The position numbers and the translations under genes are program-made. A stretch of DNA of 64,000 nucleotides, taken from positions 62,001-126,000 of the forward strand of contig CAYJLG010000002.1 of NCBI GenBank assembly GCA_964371035.1, written 5' to 3'. This stretch comes from UBA1535 sp964371035 (GTDB taxonomy: Bacteria; Bacillota; Clostridia; Tissierellales; Sedimentibacteraceae). The notes below the pieces were generated by a model. The model saw nothing but the letters and a program-made list of their open reading frames with translations. It was not told the DNA's origin and made no database searches. This document shows positions 27,801-36,762 of this stretch, piece by piece; the first letter of the stretch is position 1, and every line of letters starts with the position of its first letter.

Positions 27801-29626
27801 ATCGTGATCTGTCCGACTGCTACATCACAGCCGGAGATGTTCATAAAAATTTCAATGACATTGAAGAAGCTATGAGACATTTCCGTGAAGGAATTAAGAT
27901 ACGCGAAGAATTAGCTGAAAACCTTGAAACTGGAGAATCGCACAAAGATTTGGACACCAATTATTTTTCAATAGCAAATACATATGAATTTTTAAAAAAA
28001 TATGATGATGCTCTTAAGCTTTATGAAAAATGTATTATTTTGCGTGAGCGTATTTCGAAAGAGAATATAGATTATGATCAGCAAGGCTTAGCTTTAAGAT
28101 ATAGAAAATCAGGGGATATGCATAAAAAATTAAAAAATTATGATGAGATGATATTGTCACTTGATAAATCTCTTGAAATACATGAAAAATATACTTCAAA
28201 GCGAAATAACTATATAGCTTTTTCAGGACTTGTCACAGCTTATAACTTGGTAGGTGGTATTTATAAAGATTTAGAATATCATGATAAATCACTAAAAGTT
28301 TATCTAAAAAGCCTTGACTTACAAAAGCGTATTTTAGAAAATCCAAAAAATGCAAAAAATTCCGAACATGACAAACTTGCGTCATTATATAAAGAATTGG
28401 CTGACATTTATGAAAAACTAAATGACTACAAAGAAGCCAAAAATTATTATTTAGAATCCATAACTGTTCGCGAACTTTTGGCAAATAGTGAAAATAGTTA
28501 TGATGCTGACATGGATTTACTGTTAGTATATGATGATTTAGTTGAGATATGCGATGAATTAGATGATCATGAAGACAAGTTGAAGTATTGTCTAAAAGGT
28601 GTTGAAATATGCGAAAAACATATCGAAAAAAACAGTTCACAGTCATTAGATGTTGAATTAACATCAATATTGGCGTCGGCTTATGAAACTTTAGGTGATT
28701 TCTACAAAAGCGCAGGAGATTTAAGATCTACAAATGATACTATGTTAAAAGAATCAGAACAAAGAACAAAATTAGACGATATGGACGATACCTTAGATTA
28801 TGACGAAGAATATGAAGAATTAGCAGATCGTTACGAGGAAATAAGTGATGTATATATAGAGCTAAATAATTACGAAGAGGCTTTGATTTATTATAAAAAA
28901 TACATGAATATATTAAAATCACTACATCATGACGAAGACGATATAGATACAAAAAAAGAGTTGTCAGACGGATATGTCGGGCTTAGCAAATTGCATTTAG
29001 CTGTGGGTGATAGTGTAAATTCAGCCAAGGTTTATGAACTACATACGGAGACATTAAAAGAAATAGTCACTTTAAATTCGGTAGTATCTACTTATGACGA
29101 ATATATTACTGCGCTTGATGAACTTAGCGACATGCACATGAGAAATGGTGACGACGATAAGTCTTTTTCGGCAAAATTAAAGGCTGCTGACTCGTCATAC
29201 AATGTCGCTATGGCGGTAAAAGAAAAAGATAGATATATAAATACAGCTCAAAGATATAGAAAACTCGGAAAAACATTTTTTAAAAACAAATCGAATGAAA
29301 AGGCTGTAAGTTATCTGCAAAGATCTTTAAAAACTTATGAGCTTGCATACGGGCTAGACCGAAGTGTGACTTTGTACGAACAACTCGGAATATGTTACAG
29401 ATTGTTAGTATCACCTTGCATAGAGTATGGCAATGATGAATGGGCACTTTTATACGCTAAAAAACAATTTGAAATATATGAGTTTTTGTATGACAATCTA
29501 AAAACACATGAATACCACAAAGACTTGATCTCAGGGCTTGAATCCTGCATAAAACTCTCTGAAAAATTAAATTCTGATGAAAAAGAGTTTTTTAAGGAAA
29601 AACTTGCAAAAATCAAAGGAAAGTAA
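24878..29626 (+). CDS. DUF4062 - STAND-type NTPase - TPR repeat protein
   Basis: A 1582-aa cytosolic protein. Residues 1-170: DUF4062, beginning SIFVSSTFRDMQAERDML and including the acidic FDEIDNTRPYMIILVGERYGW segment; it is a Rossmann-like domain distantly related to TIR. Residues 260-560: P-loop NTPase with Walker A GESGSGKST (266-274) and Walker B YIFCDAIDQL (366-375), of the NACHT/STAND type. From about 735 to the end: around fifteen or more TPR-like repeats of the pattern GDIYKxLGxYxEALExxxKSLxIRxxLA. The effector-switch-sensor layout matches bacterial STAND conflict/antiphage proteins, and animal NPHP3/TEP1-like relatives share DUF4062-NACHT-TPR. Triggering ligand and effector action are unknown. 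GGAGC precedes the ATG. Confidence 0.85.
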   Translation: MKSIFVSSTFRDMQAERDMLAMKVIPELNVYAQNFGESIRFVDLRWGVNTTDLDSDEGSKKVLSVCFDEIDNTRPYMIILVGERYGWIPTKELIKNAAEKKKHELYDYEKSVTELEIEYGALADKGQLDQCLFYFREELKKEVLPNDIRGTYIEQDLAVEKKLKVLKERIKASGAVVKHYACEWDDQKNELFVPESFAKTVMQDVARLFERDFEKLINLTWQQREELSANLLAEQKAVQFSARYDILDEYIKKIKDQNTKIFLLRGESGSGKSTIMAKLSKEVSKNDSTFFFASGNSAYSQNAFDMLKQIVFKLETLLGATEHFGTIESIVGANANLNVENNIDKWVEKFEELAYLYENSNSKHLYIFCDAIDQLSDDDTVRNFSWLPATVFSKITVVISMLDNFELPMFMPMQKQIHTQVLSSLKRNEIPKVIDSIVSANGKELPDMITKKLSDVKNAKNPLYISMALQRLMMLDSSDFSQIAAGGNDMTAINAYMLKLIDDFPVNTEEMSAFVLKEAAERIDETFCNHVSSLLSVSRRGLRDTDLQVLFSQDDSRFSAVDLSLFTKYMQNFFMRRDDGRLDFTHRVIRLGLLNNVDFKRYNAKILEHLKMLPDNDAVKSTEIVWHAYKDDDKVYLIKYIDAIQAKNDEIYLKKAASELREIAIKDVAWMSDLIKFGVNKTINRQFVYFLNYSFFENFSASVVEYEILSSLYQILIDILSSEFGEYSSCKDKKIMSMTLERIGDIYKILGKYKEALEISEKSLRIRKSLADEENNDETKLDLAKINDKIGDIYQNFVTGNFELIHNSSSLASYATSLKIREAMQDRLKTVEFMHNLAINHMKIGDVDNNMMGQDDALESYDKALHILNSLKDEHKPTKIDNDIALCYDKIGNAYKYLGENSKALEFFRKGNVIFVDLANRQKTLLAYRNLAKSHEQMSFAYRNLGDADKAKEYYQNSLDILIRLKNELNTPEAYRDLSDCYITAGDVHKNFNDIEEAMRHFREGIKIREELAENLETGESHKDLDTNYFSIANTYEFLKKYDDALKLYEKCIILRERISKENIDYDQQGLALRYRKSGDMHKKLKNYDEMILSLDKSLEIHEKYTSKRNNYIAFSGLVTAYNLVGGIYKDLEYHDKSLKVYLKSLDLQKRILENPKNAKNSEHDKLASLYKELADIYEKLNDYKEAKNYYLESITVRELLANSENSYDADMDLLLVYDDLVEICDELDDHEDKLKYCLKGVEICEKHIEKNSSQSLDVELTSILASAYETLGDFYKSAGDLRSTNDTMLKESEQRTKLDDMDDTLDYDEEYEELADRYEEISDVYIELNNYEEALIYYKKYMNILKSLHHDEDDIDTKKELSDGYVGLSKLHLAVGDSVNSAKVYELHTETLKEIVTLNSVVSTYDEYITALDELSDMHMRNGDDDKSFSAKLKAADSSYNVAMAVKEKDRYINTAQRYRKLGKTFFKNKSNEKAVSYLQRSLKTYELAYGLDRSVTLYEQLGICYRLLVSPCIEYGNDEWALLYAKKQFEIYEFLYDNLKTHEYHKDLISGLESCIKLSEKLNSDEKEFFKEKLAKIKGK

Positions 29627-29639
29627 AACCTATTTCTTC

Positions 29640-29667
29640 TTGACAAATAAAACCTTCGTGATATACT
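29640..29667 (+). promoter_or_regulatory. Promoter of the lipoprotein gene
   Basis: TTGACA (29640-29645), a 16-bp spacer and TATACT (29662-29667), directly after the DUF4062 gene, so the next gene has its own start of transcription. Confidence 0.65.
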
Positions 29668-29714
29668 TGTCCATGTGATAAAATTTGACAAAAATTACGG
29701 AGGTATATATCATT

Positions 29715-30815
29715 TTGAAAAAGCAATTTATAATTTTATTTGTTTTTGTTTCTTTATTACTAAGCGGTTGTGGGAAAACTTCGGTGGAGTTGACTCAGTT
29801 TGTAAGTGTAAATTATGCAGGATTGGACACTTATGCGACTGCAAATGTTGATTTTGATTATGGGGCGTTTGAAGATTTGATTATGGTTGAGTTTGAAGAT
29901 ATGAGCGAGATTGAGTTATTGGGAACTATCGTAGAGCTCGAGAGTTCTATTGATGTCAGTATTGACAAAACGGACAAACTATCTAACGGAGACGAAATCA
30001 CAGTTAATTTATCTTGGGATGAAGATGTTGCAGAAAAATATGATCTTTCTTTTAGTGGCAGCACAGAAAAAGTTACTGTAAATGGCCTTGTAGAAGGAAC
30101 TGTAGTCGATTTATTTAAGGATATAGTCATAGAATTAGACGGTGTATCACCTGAAGCTAATCTGATTTTAGGAAATTCTTCACAAGATGCATTCTTAAAA
30201 AATGTGTCGTATAGATCGGATGTAATAAGAGTTGCAAACGGTGATGAAGTTGTGATTACAGCGATTTATAATACACAAGACGCTCTTGACAACAATTATA
30301 TAATTGAAGAAACAGAAAAAACTTTTACTATGAGCGGTGCTGACGAATACATAACTGAATATTCACAGTTAGATGAAAACACTATAGAAACATTGTTAAA
30401 CCAAGCATCTGATGTCCTGACTTCCGAGCTTACAAACGACTATGAGGATATTATTTACCCGAATGAATTTATTTGGCCGAACAGTTTAGTTGACATACAG
30501 ATATCTTCAAAAGAGCTTGTAAATTCGTATTTCTTTTCATTAAAGGACGGCATTGAAAAAGGTTATAGTGACGTTAATAACAGCATTTTTTTAGTATATG
30601 AAATTTCAACTACAGATTCACGTTCTCCTGACGGAAAAACAATATATGCAACAATCTACTGTAGTCAATTCAAGCAAAGAGAAAGCGGTGAAATTTATTT
30701 TTCACTTAATGATATAAAATTCAATAATTCTTTTCAGAGCACAAATGACTTATATATAAAAGTTGTTGACAGCAATAAAGCGAAATATGAATTTGAAGAA
30801 ATTGTATATGAATAG
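29715..30815 (+). CDS. Lipoprotein of unknown function
   Basis: A 366-aa lipoprotein. The start is read as TTG 29715 (MKKQFIILFVFVSLLLSGC), which puts a signal peptide and lipobox LSGC at residues 16-19; GGAGG is 10-11 bp upstream, and the earlier TTG at 29685 lies before that site. The mature part is beta-rich with two regions resembling Ig-like domains that alternate SNGDEITVNLSW and ANGDEVVITAIYN motifs, typical of secreted Firmicutes proteins. No enzyme motif. It has its own promoter and a terminator at 30848-30888, so it need not work with the DUF4062 gene. Confidence 0.8.
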   Translation: MKKQFIILFVFVSLLLSGCGKTSVELTQFVSVNYAGLDTYATANVDFDYGAFEDLIMVEFEDMSEIELLGTIVELESSIDVSIDKTDKLSNGDEITVNLSWDEDVAEKYDLSFSGSTEKVTVNGLVEGTVVDLFKDIVIELDGVSPEANLILGNSSQDAFLKNVSYRSDVIRVANGDEVVITAIYNTQDALDNNYIIEETEKTFTMSGADEYITEYSQLDENTIETLLNQASDVLTSELTNDYEDIIYPNEFIWPNSLVDIQISSKELVNSYFFSLKDGIEKGYSDVNNSIFLVYEISTTDSRSPDGKTIYATIYCSQFKQRESGEIYFSLNDIKFNNSFQSTNDLYIKVVDSNKAKYEFEEIVYE

Positions 30816-30847
30816 AAATATAATAATTTTTAGATAACAAACAAAAG

Positions 30848-30888
30848 AGGATTTAGCAGTGATTAGACATCTGCAAAATCCTTTTTTT
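30848..30888 (+). terminator. Rho-independent terminator
   Basis: AGGATTTAGCAG and CTGCAAAATCCT form a 12-bp stem with one mismatch, followed by seven T. It separates the lipoprotein gene from the converging regulator gene and can serve both. Confidence 0.85.
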
Positions 30889-30900
30889 ACTTTATTTGTG

Positions 30901-32235
30901 TTAAAAATTGATCATAAAAACAGATGTTGGGCGACCTTTTTTAGTTATGATGCTCCTTGCAACATATGAGATATAGCCATTGTCATTCAAGGCGCTTAGC
31001 GTTCTGTTTACAGTTCTTAGGCTCACGCCTAATTTTTCCGAAAGTTCTTTTGAGGTAAATCTTTTAGTGTCTGACTGGCGAATTATACAGTCTATTTTAT
31101 AGATGGTATTGATACTTAAATGAGTGATTTCTGCTATGTCTGTGAGCCTTTTTTCAAAGATTTCCACCTTTGCTACTTTTAGCGAATTGTCGGTGATAGG
31201 GCCTAACAATTTGTTGTGGTCAGAACCTGAAGCTATATATGCCACATTTCTGTTTTCAGACATTGCTTTTTTTATAGCTATAGTCGCATTTTTCTTTGAT
31301 ATTTCTGCAGTTTCCCCATATCCTATTCCGATTGAAACCATATGTCTTGTGTTTGCGCTTACGTTGCTTAAAATCTCTATGCTTTTGTAATTATCAGTTT
31401 CTACTTCTAAATTTTTATTATTGCAATAAATGATATATTGATTTTGAGATAATTGAAAAGTAGCTCCACTTAATTTTTGCGAGAAAATAGCTATATACTC
31501 CATAAGTTTTGAGTTTTCCATGGCTTCGCTTAGTTGTGTATCATTAGATATATAGAAATTATCCTTCTTAGTAAATTCAAGGATTACAGTAGCAGTGGTA
31601 TTTTGATTTTTCTTCCTGATTTCATCTTTTGCCATTACATTTTTAATCTCATATATATATGTGTCATCATCGGGGGTAATGAGAGTTGTTGGTATGTTTT
31701 TTTCTGATAATGAATTATACACAGAAGTTATGCTAGTCACACACAGCTTAGATCTGCCTTCTTCATAATTTCTTATATGTTCGTCCTCTACTTTATGTAT
31801 GTAATGTTCCGAGTTACTCTGTATGTTTACAAATGACAAATGAAGTTTTTCTGCATTTACTCCTAAAGATACATATGATTTGACGACAGCAGAATAAGAT
31901 AATGTGTCTACGCTTACACGATAAATATCTGTGTAGCCTTCACATACTGCCTTTAAAAGACTCTTGATAAAATGTGGTGCGCTGAAAGCTATATATCTCA
32001 CAGGCAAATCAAGATTTAGCCTCGCCGATATAAATTTATACGGATCTATCCCTGTGAAAAGCAACCCATCACAAATTTTCAATATTTTTTCGGTATCTAT
32101 TACAGCTTTTTTTATATCTTCGTCACTGTCAAACTCTATAGGATAAAGCTCTACATCATCAAAAGTATGCTTTACTGTACGACTTACTGCATGCAGACTG
32201 TCTCTATGTCCTATTACTCCTAATTTAAATATCAT
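30901..32235 (-). CDS. Winged-helix transcription regulator with nucleotide-cyclase-like central domain, divergent from tryptophanase
   Basis: A 444-aa protein. The start is ATG 32235, because GGAGG lies 7 bp before it; the GTG at 32247 precedes that site. Residues 1-150 are alpha/beta (GVIGHRDS start, ICDGLLFTGIDPY), of no family I can name. Residues about 210-345 contain VSIGIGYGETAEISKKNATI, like GGDEF/GTP cyclohydrolase III-type domains. The C-terminal 70 residues are a winged helix (TSKELSEKLGVSLRTVNRTLSALNDNGYI). It is transcribed away from tnaA across a 296-bp intergenic region, so it is the probable controller of tryptophanase. The ligand is unknown. Confidence 0.7.
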   Translation of the reverse strand: MIFKLGVIGHRDSLHAVSRTVKHTFDDVELYPIEFDSDEDIKKAVIDTEKILKICDGLLFTGIDPYKFISARLNLDLPVRYIAFSAPHFIKSLLKAVCEGYTDIYRVSVDTLSYSAVVKSYVSLGVNAEKLHLSFVNIQSNSEHYIHKVEDEHIRNYEEGRSKLCVTSITSVYNSLSEKNIPTTLITPDDDTYIYEIKNVMAKDEIRKKNQNTTATVILEFTKKDNFYISNDTQLSEAMENSKLMEYIAIFSQKLSGATFQLSQNQYIIYCNNKNLEVETDNYKSIEILSNVSANTRHMVSIGIGYGETAEISKKNATIAIKKAMSENRNVAYIASGSDHNKLLGPITDNSLKVAKVEIFEKRLTDIAEITHLSINTIYKIDCIIRQSDTKRFTSKELSEKLGVSLRTVNRTLSALNDNGYISYVARSIITKKGRPTSVFMINF

Positions 32236-32463
32236 CTTCGCCTCCACTTTTTGTTGCTGTTCAGACTACAGTTGAGCACGAATCGCGCAGAATAAAAATT
32301 TAATTTTCCTGCTCAACTTCGAACTGATTTTTTTGATTTTATTGTGGAAAAATCAACTCTCACATTCGCCTAAAAATCAAATTTTTATACTACTTAGTTG
32401 GCTTAAACGGTAGTGTGTACTGTAACATTTTTTTATTATAATATATGGGCGTTTTAAAGTCAA

Positions 32464-32492
32464 TATACAGGCATTGATATTTTTGATATAAT
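32464..32492 (+). promoter_or_regulatory. Probable tnaA promoter
   Basis: TATACA (32464-32469), a 17-bp spacer and a perfect TATAAT (32487-32492), 39 bp before the tnaA start. The -35 is weak, which suits activator control. The divergent intergenic region 32236-32531 holds no open frame worth calling; a Trp-rich leader peptide like tnaC was not found. Confidence 0.5.
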
Positions 32493-32531
32493 GAAATTAA
32501 TAAAAAAATACTTTTCGGAGGAAATGAAAAA

Positions 32532-33905
32532 ATGGCTAAATATATACCTGAACCATTTAAAATCAAAATGGTAGAACCAATTAAAGTAACTACGAGAGCA
32601 GAAAGAGAAGAAATCTTGAAAGCTGCAGATTACAATGTTTTTGGAATTAGAAGTGATGATGTATATTTTGATGGATTGACAGATAGTGGAACTGGAGCTA
32701 TGAGTGACAAGCAATGGGCTGGCATCATGATTGGTGATGAAAGCTATGCAGGATCTAGATCTTATTTTAGACTTATGGATGCCGTTAAAGATATATTTGG
32801 ATATCAGTTTGCACAACCAGTACACCAAGGTAGAGCTGCAGAAAAAGTTTTACTTCCTTGTTTATTAAAAGAGGGTCAATACTCTGTTTCAAACATGCAC
32901 TTTGACACGACTAGAGGCCATGTAGGTCTTTGTGGTGCAATACCTAAAGACATAGTTGTAGATGAAGCTAAAGATACTGTTAACTATGCACCTTTTAAAG
33001 GAAACATGGATATTCCTAAGTTAGAAGCTTTTATTCAAGCAGAAGGCACAGAGAAAATCGGTGTTATCATAATGACAGTTACAAACAACTCAGCTGGTGG
33101 TCAACCTGTTTCTATGAAAAACATAAGAGAGACTGCAGAAGTTGCTAAAAAATATGGAATTCCATATATTATAGATGCTGCTAGATATGCTGAAAATGCA
33201 TATTTCATTAAGACTAGAGAAGAAGGATACAAAGATACTCCTATCATAGATATAGTAAGAGAAATGTTCTCGTATGCAGAAGCTTTCACTATGTCAGCTA
33301 AAAAAGATGCTATCGTAAACATGGGTGGACTTATTGGAATTAAAAACGACGAAGAACTTTTCATCAAAGTAAAAGGATTTACTGTGCCTTATGAAGGTTT
33401 CGTAACTTATGGTGGACTTGCAGGAAGAGATATAGAAGCTTTAGCAATAGGACTATATGAAGGTATCGACTATGACTATCTAAGCTACAGAATAGGCCAA
33501 GTTGAATATTTAGGAGAACTTTTAAGAGAAGCAGGAGTACCTTTTCAATATCCTGTAGGTGGACATGCAATATTTGTTGATGCGAAGAAAATATTGCCAC
33601 ATATCCCTTATTATGAATTCCCAGGTCAGGCGCTTGCACTTGAGTTATATTTAGAAGCAGGAGTTAGATCTTGTGATATTGGTTCTTATATGCTTGACGA
33701 AGTTGATGGTGTTCAACAAGAATCTGAAATGGAATTTACAAGAATTTGTATTCCAAGAAGAACTTATACTAAAGCACATTTGGATATGGTTGCAGATGCA
33801 CTTATCAACATTATGAAAAATCCTGAAAAAATCAAAGGTTATAAAATCATTTGGCAGCCAAAAGTACTAAGACATTTTACTGCTAAATTAAGACCTGTAG
33901 AATAA
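32532..33905 (+). CDS. tnaA: Tryptophanase
   Basis: A 457-aa PLP-dependent beta-eliminating lyase that splits L-tryptophan to indole, pyruvate and ammonia. PLP lysine is Lys258 (MSAKKD). Three positions separate tryptophanase from tyrosine phenol-lyase, and all favour tryptophanase: Asp125 in HFDTTRGH (Thr in the phenol-lyase), Ile383 in SCDIGSY where the phenol-lyase has its substrate Arg, and His448 in RHFTAKL (Phe in the phenol-lyase). CGGAGG precedes the ATG. It is flanked by a divergent regulator and a terminator at 33955-33998; no tnaB-type permease adjoins it. Confidence 0.93.
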   Translation: MAKYIPEPFKIKMVEPIKVTTRAEREEILKAADYNVFGIRSDDVYFDGLTDSGTGAMSDKQWAGIMIGDESYAGSRSYFRLMDAVKDIFGYQFAQPVHQGRAAEKVLLPCLLKEGQYSVSNMHFDTTRGHVGLCGAIPKDIVVDEAKDTVNYAPFKGNMDIPKLEAFIQAEGTEKIGVIIMTVTNNSAGGQPVSMKNIRETAEVAKKYGIPYIIDAARYAENAYFIKTREEGYKDTPIIDIVREMFSYAEAFTMSAKKDAIVNMGGLIGIKNDEELFIKVKGFTVPYEGFVTYGGLAGRDIEALAIGLYEGIDYDYLSYRIGQVEYLGELLREAGVPFQYPVGGHAIFVDAKKILPHIPYYEFPGQALALELYLEAGVRSCDIGSYMLDEVDGVQQESEMEFTRICIPRRTYTKAHLDMVADALINIMKNPEKIKGYKIIWQPKVLRHFTAKLRPVE

Positions 33906-33954
33906 TAATTTAGGGGCTGCATCAAAACAAAACCTAAAAAATAATTAAAAAATC

Positions 33955-33998
33955 GAAAAAATGAGGAATTTGCAATAGCAAAACCCCTCATTTTTTTA
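33955..33998 (+). terminator. Terminator after tnaA
   Basis: AAAAAATGAGG and CCTCATTTTTTT form an 11-bp stem with an inner TTGC/GCAA pairing, followed by a T-run. Confidence 0.85.
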
Positions 33999-34121
33999 TA
34001 TAATATAATTAGTCTGCCAAAAAATATCAATTTTTGAATCAACTATTGTAAATAAGTAAGGTAATTTTACAAAAATTGTTTTAAAAAAAGACATTTTTTA
34101 CGGTTTATCATATTTTTTAAT

Positions 34122-35270
34122 TTATTGATGTTTTTTGAAAAACTCACACAAAGCATCAACATCTTCTTCATTATTGTAAAAATGAAGGGCTACTCTCATT
34201 GCGCTTCCATTTGAAACATTTGATCTTATTTTGTTCTTTGCGAGAACTTCATTGTCAAGACCCCATTCCTTTGGAAATGTTAGATATGTAATTCCTGAGC
34301 GATTTTTTTCGTCAAAAGGTCCGATGATTTCTACATTGTCAACTTTTTCTATCTCTTTGTACAGATAATCTGTTAAGCTTAGTATATATTCGTGTACATC
34401 TTTTTTTCCAAGTTCAAGATATATTTTAATTGATTGTTCCAATCCTCTCAGTCCTAACCAATTTGGATTTCCGCATTCAAATTTATTAGCATTTTCAGAT
34501 AAATCAAGGACTAAGGTACCATGATTAAATCTAGATTTATTTCCTGCCCAGCCTATAGTTTGAGTTTCAATTTTGTTTAAAACTCTTTCTGAAATATATC
34601 CAAACGCAACTCCAAACAATCCACACATCCACTTGTAAGTGCTTGCAACTAAAAAATCTATAGGAGTTTCTTTTACGTCTATGTTAATTGCACCTATGCA
34701 CTGTGCTGCATCAAGCACTAAATATATTCCTTTTTCTTGGCAAAATTTGCTGATTTCCACGATATCATGTCTAAATCCACTCGAATTTTCTACTAGACAA
34801 AGTGCTATTACGGCTGTATTTTCATCGCAGTTATTAAACAAACTTTGTGCTGATACTTGACCGTTTTCAGCTGGTACTATTCTTACATTTTTTTCCCCTA
34901 CTCTGTTTATCCAATTGTAAGGAGTAGATGGAAATGATAGCCCTGAAGTTACAATATTTGCATTTTCTCTAAGCTCAATTCCGTTTGAAAATATATTAAG
35001 CATTTCAGAACAATTTGCGCCAAAAAATATTTCTTTGCTGTTAGCATTAAGCACTTCAGCCACTATCGGTCGCAAATTATCCGTGAATTCCCAATTTTCT
35101 CTTACTTGATCAATGTTCATAGCATTTTCAAATCTATTTTCCATAAACGCTGTCATTGCATTTTTACTGTTTTGAGATATCAATCCTGTCGTAGAAGTGT
35201 CTAAGTATGCAAATTTTTCAGTAAGATGATATTGCTCTTTTCTTATTTTTTTAAATTTCTCTGTATTCAT
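34122..35270 (-). CDS. Aminotransferase class V / cysteine desulfurase-like PLP enzyme
   Basis: A 382-aa class V fold. The PLP lysine is Lys213 in ASTYKWMCGLFG and the cofactor-ring Asp187 is in LVLDAAQCIGA. The family includes isopenicillin N epimerase-like enzymes, cysteine desulfurases and selenocysteine lyases. The flexible catalytic cysteine loop of NifS/IscS is not obvious, so a desulfurase role is uncertain. It follows the MalY/PatB-like gene on the same strand (90-bp gap), which makes a pair of amino-acid-degrading PLP enzymes. Confidence 0.85.
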   Translation of the reverse strand: MNTEKFKKIRKEQYHLTEKFAYLDTSTTGLISQNSKNAMTAFMENRFENAMNIDQVRENWEFTDNLRPIVAEVLNANSKEIFFGANCSEMLNIFSNGIELRENANIVTSGLSFPSTPYNWINRVGEKNVRIVPAENGQVSAQSLFNNCDENTAVIALCLVENSSGFRHDIVEISKFCQEKGIYLVLDAAQCIGAINIDVKETPIDFLVASTYKWMCGLFGVAFGYISERVLNKIETQTIGWAGNKSRFNHGTLVLDLSENANKFECGNPNWLGLRGLEQSIKIYLELGKKDVHEYILSLTDYLYKEIEKVDNVEIIGPFDEKNRSGITYLTFPKEWGLDNEVLAKNKIRSNVSNGSAMRVALHFYNNEEDVDALCEFFKKHQ

Positions 35271-35360
35271 GAAACCTCCTTGTATGGTGAAAAATTAGAC
35301 GATTTATATTGTAAAATAAGACGATTAACACAACATAATTTAAATATTGTATCTTAGGTG

Positions 35361-36551
35361 CTACTTCGTTTTATTTTTCAATCCTGCGATCAAAAGTTCT
35401 GTTACCTTTTTTATGTTTTCAAAAGGTGTCGCTAAATTCAATCTGATGTTGGTGTCGTTTTTCATTCCTTCAGGCCAGAACCAATCTCCAAAATCTACAG
35501 CTAATTTACAATCATTTTTCACAAATTCTTCTAATTCATCATGATCTACATATGCGCCTAAGTCAAACCACATCAAGTAAGTACCCTCTAATGGAGTCAC
35601 TTTAACTTTAGGGAATTCTTTAGTCAATTCATCTCTTAAATAACAAAAATTGGAGTATATTTCCTCTAAAACTGCTTCTAACCATTTATGCCCAGTTTTG
35701 TAAGCCGCTTCCACTGCTATATATCCAAAATTGTTTCCAGATTTGATACGCAGGTATTTCAAATAATCGTCATAGCAATTTCTAAGTTTCTCATCTTCTA
35801 TGATTATATATGAATTTTGGCAGCCTGATAAATTGAAAGTTTTACTTCCTGCGGTCATTGATATCAATATTTCGGAGTAATCACCTACTGTAGCGGCAGG
35901 TAAATGTTTGTTGCCTGCAAATATTATATCTTGGTGTAATTCATCTGCTAGGATAAGTACATTATGTTTTTTACATATATCAAACATCTTGACAAGTTCT
36001 TCTTTTTTCCAAACACGTCCTACTGGGTTGTGAGGCGACGACATTATGTACATCTTAACTTTATTTTCTACTATGTTTTTTTCAAACAATTCAAAATTTA
36101 CTGTGTATATTCCATCGTTGTTTGTCATAGGACAACACACCAAATTACGATTTGTATCTATGACAGCATCCATAAACGGATAGTATACAGGTGATAGGAT
36201 TATTACGCTGTCATTTACCTCTGTATGCATTTGGATCATTAAGTGTACAGCAAGTGCAACTCCTGGAGAAAATCTAATCCATTCTTTTTTAACATCATAT
36301 CCGTGTCGATCTTTTTGCCATTTGATAAAATTTTCATAATATCCATCAGTAGGCATGTAATATCCAAATAAGCCATCCGAAACGTATTTTTGCAGCGCAT
36401 CTATAACGCCATCTGGAACTTTGAAATCCATATCTGCTACCCAAAGTGGCACTAAATCATCTCTTCCAAATACTTCTTGGATGTTATCCCATTTCCTACT
36501 GTTTGTATTTTTTCTATCCGGAACGCAAATGTGCTTAAATTCATCTTTCAT
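35361..36551 (-). CDS. MalY/PatB family C-S lyase / aminotransferase
   Basis: A 396-aa fold-type I PLP enzyme. PLP lysine Lys237 is in AGSKTFNLSG, SSPHNPVGRVW carries the conserved Asn, and LADELHQDI the Asp. N-terminal LWVADMDFKVP is diagnostic of the MalY/PatB group, which cleaves cystathionine or cysteine to pyruvate, ammonia and a thiol or H2S. A GAGGT site precedes the ATG. It sits upstream of the class V enzyme at 34122-35270. With tnaA it indicates volatile-producing amino-acid fermentation (indole, sulfide). Confidence 0.9.
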   Translation of the reverse strand: MKDEFKHICVPDRKNTNSRKWDNIQEVFGRDDLVPLWVADMDFKVPDGVIDALQKYVSDGLFGYYMPTDGYYENFIKWQKDRHGYDVKKEWIRFSPGVALAVHLMIQMHTEVNDSVIILSPVYYPFMDAVIDTNRNLVCCPMTNNDGIYTVNFELFEKNIVENKVKMYIMSSPHNPVGRVWKKEELVKMFDICKKHNVLILADELHQDIIFAGNKHLPAATVGDYSEILISMTAGSKTFNLSGCQNSYIIIEDEKLRNCYDDYLKYLRIKSGNNFGYIAVEAAYKTGHKWLEAVLEEIYSNFCYLRDELTKEFPKVKVTPLEGTYLMWFDLGAYVDHDELEEFVKNDCKLAVDFGDWFWPEGMKNDTNIRLNLATPFENIKKVTELLIAGLKNKTK

Positions 36552-36667
36552 AAATACTACCTCACTATATTTTATTTTACATTACAAAAAATATAACATA
36601 GTGAAATGAATCATGTCAACATCAAAATTATTATAAACTATATTAATTGAGAATTGTATTTGCATTT

Positions 36668-36762
36668 GTTACTATTCACAGTCAAAATAGGTATGCCAAT
36701 GGAAAAAATAATAAAATCTGTCGCCGAGTACTCCAATTGGGAAGTTGTATGTGAGTAGTAAC
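36668..36762. mobile_element. MITE, copy 2, with 8-bp target duplication
   Basis: A 95-bp element with ends GTTACTATTCACAG (36668) and GTGAGTAGTAAC (to 36762), one mismatch between arms across 12 bp. It is flanked by the exact 8-bp direct repeat TTGCATTT (36660-36667 and 36763-36770). 36668-36749 aligns with 1727-1807, including a 22-bp identical block (36701-36722) and a 21-bp one (36729-36749). It is a shortened, left-end-derived form of copy 1. It lies between patB-like and MBL genes, 40 bp upstream of the latter's promoter; the rest of that 361-bp gap holds nothing else. Confidence 0.85.

Noticed and set aside
28233..28667. 144-aa antisense frame in the TPR region
   Set aside because: Shadow of the repetitive TPR coding strand, with no start signal.
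32493..32560. tnaC-like leader peptide before tnaA
   Set aside because: The short frame from ATG 32492 runs into the tnaA gene, has no ribosome site and no Trp near a pause site.
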